A stretch of DNA of 6,856 nt, from contig JADYZS010000438.1 of the NCBI GenBank assembly GCA_020853075.1, forward strand, positions 1-6,856, given 5' to 3'. Numbering within the stretch: position 1 is the stretch's first letter; each line of letters opens with the position of its first letter. The notes under the pieces are model-generated. The model made no database searches, was not told the DNA's origin, and saw only the letters and a list, made by a program, of their open reading frames with translations. The DNA is from Anaerolineae bacterium (GTDB lineage: Bacteria > Chloroflexota > Anaerolineae > JADYZS01). This document shows positions 1-5,296 of the stretch, piece after piece. The translations under genes were made by a program, and so were the position numbers.

Positions 1-63
1 GGAAACGATGGTCACGCAGGAACCTATAATCAGCCCAAGATGCCCCGCCAATCGCTTTCCCAT
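1..63 (-). CDS. 5' end of an unidentified gene with a hydrophobic N-terminus (partial)
   Basis: An ATG at 61-63 on the minus strand opens 21 codons that run off the left edge of the window. The visible peptide starts MGKRLAGHLGLIIG, a basic stretch followed by an uninterrupted hydrophobic run, as in a signal peptide, a signal anchor or the first helix of a membrane protein. A Shine-Dalgarno-like GGGAG (complement of 68-72) sits 4 bases before the ATG, and the gap to the flippase stop codon is only 19 bases, so it is probably the next gene of the same operon. The tetrad IGSC at residues 13-16 loosely resembles a lipobox, but the h-region before it is short and hydrophobic residues follow it, so a lipoprotein is only a possibility. 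In such loci an O-antigen ligase/polymerase or another exported glycan protein would be usual, but the sequence here is too short to assign a family. Confidence 0.6.
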   Translation of the reverse strand, partial: MGKRLAGHLGLIIGSCVTIVS

Positions 64-82
64 ATTGCTCCCGTTGTAGTTA

Positions 83-1528
83 TTACGCCGCTTCATGAAC
101 CCTCTTGTCCAGGGCCCCTCTGACCCAATTCAGGGATAAAGTTACCACGTGAAAAGCACGATGCCGAATCACGCGATCCAACGCGAAGGCCAGCAAGATC
201 GCCGCTGCTGCCGCCAGGGTGGCCCGCAAGACGAGTGACGGCAGCGGCAGATACCAGAGCAGCCCCATTCCTATCGCCGCGGCAAGCGCCGCGTAGATCA
301 TGGTTCTCCCATGATCTCGCAGCCCCAGCCTGGAATGAGCCCACCACCAACTCGCCAGCCATACTACCGCCTCGGCCACCACCAAGCCCATCGCCGCGCC
401 AGGGGGGCCGGCTCTGAGGTAGCCCAGGGGAATGAGCACCACGGCGCAGGTGGAACCGAGCGCGGCGGTGACCATCTCAAGATTCTGTCTTCCCGCGGCA
501 ATCAGCCCGAAGCGGTAGTGCCCGCTGATGGCGGCCAATACGAACACCCCGGCCAGCCATTGCAGCGTTGCGCCCGCCGGTGCGAAGGCAGGGCCGTATG
601 CACCTACCATGACCGCCGGCGCCACGGCTACCCACACGACGCCACTAAAGACACCGGCCCACGCCACCAGGTGCAGCGATTGGGCGATAGTCTGAGCAAA
701 CACCTCGTGGCTCTGCTTCCAGGCCCGCGCCAGCGATGGGAGCAGGTTGAAGTAGTAGAGCCAAACAAAGGAATGCAGAGCGACGAGAATCCGCATCGCG
801 CCACCAAAGAAGCCCACGTCTTGCGGCGACGCCACCAGCCCCAGGATGACCGTGGCGCCGAACATCCGGATCATCCAGAACATCTGCCCCAGGCCGATGG
901 GTACGCCCTCGCGCAGCAGTTGCGGCGAGAGCGCCAACCGCGCCCGCAGGCTACTTCCGAATTGTCGCCGGTACACCCACAAACCGTAGGCCGCCACACT
1001 GCACGCGCCCATCACTTCGGCCACCGCCGCGACCCATATCTGATCTGCCTCGCGCAAGAATACGAACACTACCGCGGCATAGACCCCCTGGCGCACCAGC
1101 CCCATAATGGCTACTGTCTGCATCTGGTCGTGCCCCTGAAAAACCCATTGCATCAACAGGGGCATCACCAGGAGGCCCAGGCTGTAAATCAGGACGAGCC
1201 GTGTCAGGACAGGCGCAGAATGGTACAGCAGCAGAAACAGCACAACGATGCCGTAGGTGGCAACGGCCAGGATAAAACGCGCCCCGACAATTTCGGAAAC
1301 CACCTCTAGCGTGCGCCCCGGCATTTTGGCGATCTCGCGGGCCCCGTAGGGCCCAAAACCCTGATCTACGACCAGGCCCGCACACAGCAGCACCGCCGAG
1401 GCAAACTCAACGTAACCAAAGCCGGACGGTCCCGCCACACGCGCCAGGTAGGCAATCGCCGCAAAGGTGACGACTTTGCTGGCAATCTCAGCCCCGGACA
1501 GATAGAGGTAGTTCTTTATCAGTTTCAA
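83..1528 (-). CDS. Wzx-like lipid-linked oligosaccharide flippase (polysaccharide biosynthesis protein)
   Basis: This 481-residue protein is hydrophobic through its whole length, with roughly 12 or more predicted membrane helices. That matches the usual length and topology of the PST/Wzx branch of the MOP exporter superfamily, which moves undecaprenyl-linked glycan units from the cytoplasmic to the outer face of the membrane. The N-terminus carries the family pattern: a short basic start, a first helix, then an ARVAGPSGFGYVEF segment at about residues 29-42 and a VDQGFGPYGAREIAK segment at about 54-68. The start is a TTG at 1526-1528. A TGA lies in frame two codons upstream, no ATG occurs before residue 68, and a GGTGGGG stretch lies 9 bases upstream. 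It follows the radical SAM gene by 41 bases. A specific substrate cannot be read from the sequence. Family assignment is strong; an MVF/MurJ-like member is less likely given the N-terminal motifs. Confidence 0.9.
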   Translation of the reverse strand: MKLIKNYLYLSGAEIASKVVTFAAIAYLARVAGPSGFGYVEFASAVLLCAGLVVDQGFGPYGAREIAKMPGRTLEVVSEIVGARFILAVATYGIVVLFLLLYHSAPVLTRLVLIYSLGLLVMPLLMQWVFQGHDQMQTVAIMGLVRQGVYAAVVFVFLREADQIWVAAVAEVMGACSVAAYGLWVYRRQFGSSLRARLALSPQLLREGVPIGLGQMFWMIRMFGATVILGLVASPQDVGFFGGAMRILVALHSFVWLYYFNLLPSLARAWKQSHEVFAQTIAQSLHLVAWAGVFSGVVWVAVAPAVMVGAYGPAFAPAGATLQWLAGVFVLAAISGHYRFGLIAAGRQNLEMVTAALGSTCAVVLIPLGYLRAGPPGAAMGLVVAEAVVWLASWWWAHSRLGLRDHGRTMIYAALAAAIGMGLLWYLPLPSLVLRATLAAAAAILLAFALDRVIRHRAFHVVTLSLNWVRGALDKRVHEAA

Positions 1529-1569
1529 CGATCAGATCCCCACCAGGTTCCGCCTCGCTCTGGCCGGTC

Positions 1570-2712
1570 TCACGAGGCCGTCGCGGTATCCGGCGTGGGC
1601 TCATAGAGAGTCACGTTGATCTTCTCGTCGGGGCGCAGCGGGTCCACCTTCTGCCACACCTTCGCACCGACCAGCGCGCGCGCCAATTGCACCGGCTGAT
1701 AGACGATGCTAGGCCACATAAAGATCTCGTTGGTGCAGTAGCAATCTTTGCGGGCTATGGACTGGCGCAACGTGCGGGCCCCTTCCGAATTCCAGATCTC
1801 CCAGAAGGGTTGCTTACGCAGATTGCCCAAGGGAGCGTGGGTCTCGCACACGCTGACATCGCCGTTAGAATAGACCACCGCGCTCAGCACTCCGGCCCGG
1901 CAGGGAATCACCTGCGTCTGCGCAACGGCGGTCTTGACTTTGGCCCATTGCAGCATCGGTTCCACCAAACCGCCGTAGCGGCCCGTCTCGCGCGGGAGCC
2001 ACAAGCGGCGGACGTAGTCGTAAAGCCCCTGATACTCGCGCAGAACCGGCCCTTGCAGGGTAGGATTCTTGCGGTCGCCACGGATGAGCGCCAGATTGTG
2101 GTGATCCATCTGCGGGCAGCGCTCATACAAGAAGGTGGTCAGATGCCGGATCTCGTCCATGTTGATGTGGGTCGCCGTAGAGATCGCGTGGATGCGAAGA
2201 CGCGGATCACTCTTCTGCAATTCGGCCAGGGCATCGTAGGTCACCATGGCCCGCTCAAAGGCATGGGGCGTGGCGCGGAACTTGTCGTGAAACTCCGGCA
2301 TACCGTCCAGCGAGATCTCCACGACGAAGAGAGCCAGATCCTTCTCCTCCAGTGTCTCACCGATCTGCTTGATCGTCCGCTCGGTGTAGTAGCCGTTGGT
2401 AGGAACGTAGATCTGGCCCACGTGGTTGTGCCGGATGAACTGCCGGCAGATCTCACCGAACTCTTTCCGCAAGAAGGGCTCACCGCCTGAAAGGTTGAGA
2501 TTCTCAATGCGGCCCAGGGAGCGGGATAGAGCAAATATCTCTTCCTTCGTCAGATCATCCTTGCGGTTGAGGTTAGTCCAGTAGAAGCAATGCTCACACT
2601 TCATATAGCAGATGGAGTTGATGAACAAAGTGAGGAACGGCGGGCTAGGGGCATCCTCATAGCCCTTCAGCATAATCCGCGCATGGCGTTTGACACGATC
2701 CGGAGTATTCAT
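1570..2712 (-). CDS. Radical SAM protein with SPASM-like C-terminal cysteine cluster
   Basis: Read from the ATG at 2710-2712 the protein has 380 residues. The canonical radical SAM CxxxCxxC motif is at C35, C39 and C42 (ICYMKCEHC). These cysteines hold the [4Fe-4S] cluster that cleaves S-adenosylmethionine. The SAM-binding NLSGGEP segment follows at about residues 73-79, and ISLDG at about 133-137 matches the beta-4 region. The C-terminal part has C271 (PCRAG), C289 (NGDVSVCE), the GNLRKQPFWEIWNS segment at about 296-309, then C324 and C326 (DCYC). This is the layout of a shortened SPASM domain that could bind an auxiliary Fe-S cluster. Such proteins are recurrent in surface-glycan clusters, where most lack a defined reaction; relatives act on peptides, sugars or lipids. 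A GTG 12 codons upstream could start a longer form, but the ATG has an AGAGGG ribosome site 6 bases before it. It lies 46 bases after the GT4 stop, apparently in the same operon. Confidence 0.9.
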   Translation of the reverse strand: MNTPDRVKRHARIMLKGYEDAPSPPFLTLFINSICYMKCEHCFYWTNLNRKDDLTKEEIFALSRSLGRIENLNLSGGEPFLRKEFGEICRQFIRHNHVGQIYVPTNGYYTERTIKQIGETLEEKDLALFVVEISLDGMPEFHDKFRATPHAFERAMVTYDALAELQKSDPRLRIHAISTATHINMDEIRHLTTFLYERCPQMDHHNLALIRGDRKNPTLQGPVLREYQGLYDYVRRLWLPRETGRYGGLVEPMLQWAKVKTAVAQTQVIPCRAGVLSAVVYSNGDVSVCETHAPLGNLRKQPFWEIWNSEGARTLRQSIARKDCYCTNEIFMWPSIVYQPVQLARALVGAKVWQKVDPLRPDEKINVTLYEPTPDTATAS

Positions 2713-2718
2713 ACGATT

Positions 2719-2724
2719 CCCTCT
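2719..2724 (-). promoter_or_regulatory. Ribosome binding site deciding the radical SAM start
   Basis: The minus strand reads AGAGGG here, 6 bases before the ATG at 2710-2712. It favours that ATG over the in-frame GTG at 2746-2748, which would add 12 residues rich in charged amino acids and not typical of the family. Confidence 0.7.
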
Positions 2725-2758
2725 TTCCTTTCTGAATAATACGATCACACCACCATCA

Positions 2759-4087
2759 TTACGTAGCGTACTCTACGACCCGATCTGGGCCACGCACTCC
2801 TTCGGTATCGCCCAGGCCTCCGTTCCGCCCTTCGTCCCCGTCCCACAGCGCGTGACCGAATTTCTTGACCGCGGCCTTGCGCAAGTAATCAAAGTAGAGT
2901 GCCATGTGCGCTTCTTTTGACCATCGTTCCACGAAGGTATTATAACCTTTCTCGCCGAGTTCATGACGCAGTTCCGGCGAACCGGCAAGGCGTTGAATGG
3001 CCGCGAGGAGTTCTTGATCGTTGCGATAGACGTATCCCCCACCACTATCTTGTACGACCTCCGGCAAGGCCCCCAGATCACGCACGATAACTGGCGTCTT
3101 GCGGGCGAACGATTCAATGATAATCATGCCGAAAGTCTCGTAGGTGACAGAGGGCACAATGCTCGCGAGGGCATGGTAATAGAGAGCGGCCAACTCTCTT
3201 TGCGGCAGCGCGCCGAGGAATTTGACGCGCGGGTTGGCAGCCGCCTGGTCGCGCAATTCCTTCTCGTAGCCGCCGGTGCCTGCTACCAGCAGGTCGTAAT
3301 CCGTCACGTTCTTCCAGGCCGCGATCAACGTTTGCAGGCCCTTTATTACCTCCAGCCTTCCCACGAAAAGGAAGTACGGCCTCTCCTGCGGTCGTGGGCC
3401 GGGCGTTTGCCAATCACGGTCAACGCGATCCATGAAGTAGGGAAGGTGTGCCACAGGCTGCGTAAAACCGCGCTGCGCGTGCATGCCCGCAGAGAAACGG
3501 CTGGGCGCGACGAACTGGTCCACGTGGCGGCTGATCTTGGCAAGCATATCTGTATAGCGCCAGAGTTGCGGGGGCCGCTTTGCCATGAGCGCACAACGGA
3601 GCCATTCCGGTTTCTCGCAAGGGCGGCTATTGAACTTCCATAGCACGTGGTTGGGACAAATGAGCCAATGCTCGTGGGTCGTGTACATCTTAACCACTTG
3701 ACCATACTTTGGCTCAAAAGTCAAGACCTCCGGGCCCAAGAGGGAGATGTTGTGGTAGTGTATCACGTCGTAGGGCTTGCTGTTAAACACCTCACGAATC
3801 TGCTTGCGCTTCAAGAAGGCGCGGCCGGTCTGATGGGTGAGAAGGGGAGACAAGCGCCCGCGTCCGCTTCGCAGACTATGAACGGTTACGTTCGGGTGAT
3901 CTGCGAATTGGATCTCAGGTTCCTCCGGATGGAGCAGGTGATACGAGTCAATGCAATGGATGACGTCCACGTGATGGCCGGCATCGCCGAGGGCATGGGA
4001 TAGGCGATAGACGTACATCGCGTCGCCGCCAAAGTGATAGGGTGGATAAAAAGTCGTGAGATGTAGAAAATTAAGCGGTCTGCTCAT
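2759..4087 (-). CDS. GT4-family (GT-B fold) glycosyltransferase
   Basis: Read from the ATG at 4085-4087 the protein has 442 residues, a normal GT4 size. It should transfer a nucleotide-activated sugar to a growing lipid-linked glycan on the cytoplasmic side of the membrane. The N-terminal Rossmann half has the acceptor-side loop PPYHFGGDAMYVYRLSHAL at about residues 15-33. The C-terminal half begins near 236 with FLFVGRLEVIKGLQTL (about 239-254). It contains the retaining-GT EX7E motif at E317 and E325 (YETFGMIIIE), followed by LGALPEVV at about 338-345. A segment with H138, H140, C144, C157 and C165 (HEHWLICP and following) recurs in a subset of GT4 enzymes. The last 30 or so residues are Gly/Asp/Arg-rich and look disordered. 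A GTG 25 codons upstream would extend the frame, but into the mobile element, and the ATG has a good ribosome site. The sugar specificity cannot be told. Confidence 0.92.
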   Translation of the reverse strand: MSRPLNFLHLTTFYPPYHFGGDAMYVYRLSHALGDAGHHVDVIHCIDSYHLLHPEEPEIQFADHPNVTVHSLRSGRGRLSPLLTHQTGRAFLKRKQIREVFNSKPYDVIHYHNISLLGPEVLTFEPKYGQVVKMYTTHEHWLICPNHVLWKFNSRPCEKPEWLRCALMAKRPPQLWRYTDMLAKISRHVDQFVAPSRFSAGMHAQRGFTQPVAHLPYFMDRVDRDWQTPGPRPQERPYFLFVGRLEVIKGLQTLIAAWKNVTDYDLLVAGTGGYEKELRDQAAANPRVKFLGALPQRELAALYYHALASIVPSVTYETFGMIIIESFARKTPVIVRDLGALPEVVQDSGGGYVYRNDQELLAAIQRLAGSPELRHELGEKGYNTFVERWSKEAHMALYFDYLRKAAVKKFGHALWDGDEGRNGGLGDTEGVRGPDRVVEYAT

Positions 4088-4096
4088 GATGCGCTT

Positions 4097-4102
4097 TCCT
4101 CT
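4097..4102 (-). promoter_or_regulatory. Ribosome binding site deciding the GT4 start
   Basis: The minus strand reads AGAGGA here, 9 bases before the ATG at 4085-4087. It lies in the short native segment between the mobile element edge (4110) and the gene, so the insertion left the translation signal intact. Confidence 0.7.
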
Positions 4103-4109
4103 CGTGTAA

Positions 4110-4127
4110 GAGCCTGTCTGAAATGTC
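4110..4127 (+). repeat. Left terminal inverted repeat of the MITE-like element
   Basis: This 18-base end pairs with the complement of 4321-4338 at 15 of 18 positions, with mismatches at positions 4, 13 and 15. TAA lies immediately outside at 4107-4109. Confidence 0.75.
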
Positions 4128-4152
4128 CCGGCCATCGGTTGCCGTGCGCGCC

Positions 4153-4192
4153 TCGCTTGCACCTAGTCGGCGTCGCTTGCACCCAGTCGGCG
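4153..4192. repeat. Two tandem 20-bp direct repeats inside the element
   Basis: Bases 4153-4172 and 4173-4192 are adjacent 20-base copies that differ only at one position (T versus C in the CCTAG/CCCAG core). The second copy also feeds an inverted repeat, GTCGGC at 4186-4191 with GCCGAC at 4196-4201, so the duplication changes the fold available to a transcript. It looks like a recent slippage duplication. Confidence 0.85.
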
Positions 4193-4205
4193 CAAGCCGA
4201 CAGGC

Positions 4206-4224
4206 TGGCGGGCGCAGCCCGCCA
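4206..4224. repeat. Perfect 8-bp stem hairpin in the element
   Basis: TGGCGGGC at 4206-4213 pairs perfectly with GCCCGCCA at 4217-4224 around a GCA loop. No T-run follows on either strand, so it is not a canonical intrinsic terminator. Confidence 0.75.
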
Positions 4225-4233
4225 CAGGGGAAA

Positions 4234-4293
4234 CCGACGGTAGACAGATCGGGAAACCCGCTCTGCGGGTTTCTCGTAGATACCAGCCGTCGG
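4234..4293. repeat. Nested hairpin: 7-bp outer stem enclosing a 9-bp inner stem
   Basis: CCGACGG at 4234-4240 pairs with CCGTCGG at 4287-4293. It encloses a perfect 9-bp inner stem, GAAACCCGC at 4253-4261 with GCGGGTTTC at 4265-4273, around a TCT loop. Transcribed in either direction this would fold into a stable stem with an internal loop. There is no following U-run, so it is not a standard terminator, though it could slow polymerase or stabilise the 3' end of an upstream message. Confidence 0.75.
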
Positions 4294-4320
4294 ATTTCAT
4301 CCGGTGGCGGCCTACTCCCA

Positions 4321-4338
4321 GACTTCTCAGACAGTCTC
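4321..4338 (-). repeat. Right terminal inverted repeat of the MITE-like element
   Basis: Read on the minus strand this end begins GAGACTGTCTGA and matches the left end at 15 of 18 bases. TAA lies immediately outside at 4339-4341, 11 bases short of the GT2 stop codon (4353-4355). Confidence 0.75.
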
Positions 4339-4352
4339 TAACCCACACAGCG

Positions 4353-5291
4353 TCAATCTTTATGGATATGCTCGCGTCCCGAAACGTAACCTACGAACTC
4401 TCCGAGACACCAGGATAAGGCCAGGACGATAAGGACAGGGAACGAACGCAGGAATTTCGCGCGGTGGCGTCGCGAGCGAAAAACCTTCTGGGCGATACGT
4501 GCCAGTAAAATCACAGGGATCAGGGGGCTGAGAACGGCGTACTTGACCCTGGTCGCCACGGCGACCTCCTGTACACGCCGGGAGGCAAACAGCCTGCCCC
4601 AAGCGAATCTTTCTACGATAAGGGAAGGGAGCGCGAGTCTGCCACGGTCCTGGCGCACCACGATCTGCGGTCGTTGCCAGAGTACGGCCCCCTGCCGGGC
4701 TAATGCCCAATGGACGGTGACCTCGTTGTATTTCTCCTCCCACAATGACCGCACCGATTCCAGGATCGGTCGCTTATAGGACACATTCACGTCTGAGAGG
4801 TACGCGACGGGGCCTTCGCGCAAAGGCAACTGATACCGCCCGAAATCCAGGAAATAGACGGCCCAATTCAGCGTTCCGTCGGCTTCCTGCTCAACAGCCC
4901 CTCCAATCACACCGTAAGGCAACAGGTGAGCGTCAAGCACCTGGGTACACCAATCAGGACCTGGCGCGCCGTAGTCCTCTAGCAGGGCCAGGATCTCTCC
5001 GCGCGCCACGGCCAGCCCTTTGGCAGTGCGGCGGTCATAAAGGAGATGGGCTTCCCCAGGCGGAACCGGCCGGCCATCAGTGCCGATCACCCCCATATCC
5101 ACAAACCTAACCTGGGGGAAGTCTCGCTCTAACCCGGCGACTCCTCTAACGAGAGAATCGTAAGGAACGATCACCTCCATCGCGCGGCCTCCGGTTTGCT
5201 TCACCAGATGATCCAGGCACCTGCGCAGAAAGGCGTCACCCCCTACCACCCTCACGACGACCGAGAGGGCTATCGCGTCTTTGTCCGCCAT
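4353..5291 (-). CDS. GT2-family glycosyltransferase with C-terminal membrane helices
   Basis: The 312-residue protein has a GT-A type N-terminus: strand LSVVVRVVGG at residues 9-18, the acceptor-less helix CLDHLVKQT at 25-33, and MEVIVPYDS at 38-46. The nucleotide-sugar and metal site of GT2 enzymes, usually DxD, appears here as LLEDYGAPGPDWC at about 103-115, with the acidic pair E105-D106. This ED form with a proline and a tryptophan downstream is a recognisable GT2 variant. YLSDVNVSYKR at 164-174 matches the acceptor-side N-x-x-(Y/F)-(K/R)-R region. Two hydrophobic stretches near 252-266 and 283-305, with an Arg/Lys-rich loop between them, suggest membrane attachment. It starts at the ATG at 5289-5291, 5 bases after the hydrolase stop codon, with no clear Shine-Dalgarno, so translational coupling is likely. 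It would add a sugar to the lipid-linked glycan; donor and acceptor are unknown. Confidence 0.85.
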   Translation of the reverse strand: MADKDAIALSVVVRVVGGDAFLRRCLDHLVKQTGGRAMEVIVPYDSLVRGVAGLERDFPQVRFVDMGVIGTDGRPVPPGEAHLLYDRRTAKGLAVARGEILALLEDYGAPGPDWCTQVLDAHLLPYGVIGGAVEQEADGTLNWAVYFLDFGRYQLPLREGPVAYLSDVNVSYKRPILESVRSLWEEKYNEVTVHWALARQGAVLWQRPQIVVRQDRGRLALPSLIVERFAWGRLFASRRVQEVAVATRVKYAVLSPLIPVILLARIAQKVFRSRRHRAKFLRSFPVLIVLALSWCLGEFVGYVSGREHIHKD

Positions 5292-5296
5292 CTGAT

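Larger units (their letters stand above)
4110..4338. mobile_element. MITE-like non-autonomous element, 229 bp, with terminal inverted repeats
   Basis: The two ends form an imperfect inverted repeat: GAGCCTGTCTGA at 4110-4121 against GAGACTGTCTGA read inward from 4338, 11 of 12 identical, and 15 of 18 when extended. The trinucleotide TAA lies directly outside both ends (4107-4109 and 4339-4341), consistent with a 3-bp target duplication. Inside there is no open frame of convincing length, only a 20-bp tandem repeat and several perfect hairpins. Ends beginning GAG and TNA-type 3-bp duplications are known for a subgroup of IS5-family elements, so mobilisation by an IS5-like transposase elsewhere in the genome is a reasonable inference. 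It sits between the GT2 and GT4 genes. Removing it with one TAA copy leaves a 33-bp gap, like the other gaps of the operon. It could alternatively be a REP/RUP-like structured intergenic repeat; the paired ends favour a MITE. Confidence 0.75.

Noticed and set aside
311..1309. A plus-strand open frame of 332 codons opposite the flippase
   Set aside because: It is antisense to a well-supported membrane protein gene. Its product is rich in Gln, His, Arg and Pro with no recognisable domain, as expected from the complement of hydrophobic codons in GC-rich DNA.
1687..2490. A plus-strand open frame of 267 codons opposite the radical SAM gene
   Set aside because: The opposite strand carries intact radical SAM motifs. 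This frame has no domain-like pattern and no ribosome site was recognised.
2963..3643. A plus-strand open frame of 226 codons opposite the GT4 gene
   Set aside because: It is a shadow of the GT4 reading frame and lacks any family motif.
4088..4162. A 25-residue N-terminal extension of the GT4 protein from a GTG
   Set aside because: The extension would be encoded partly by the mobile element, while the ATG at 4085-4087 has a good ribosome site and begins right at the conserved N-terminal strand.
4253..4273. The 9-bp hairpin as an intrinsic terminator
   Set aside because: Neither strand has a run of T after the stem, and it forms part of a larger nested structure inside the element.
4123..4348. 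Short open frames of 61-72 codons on both strands within the mobile element
   Set aside because: They span inverted repeats, hairpins and the tandem duplication, have no plausible protein features, and fit a non-coding element better.
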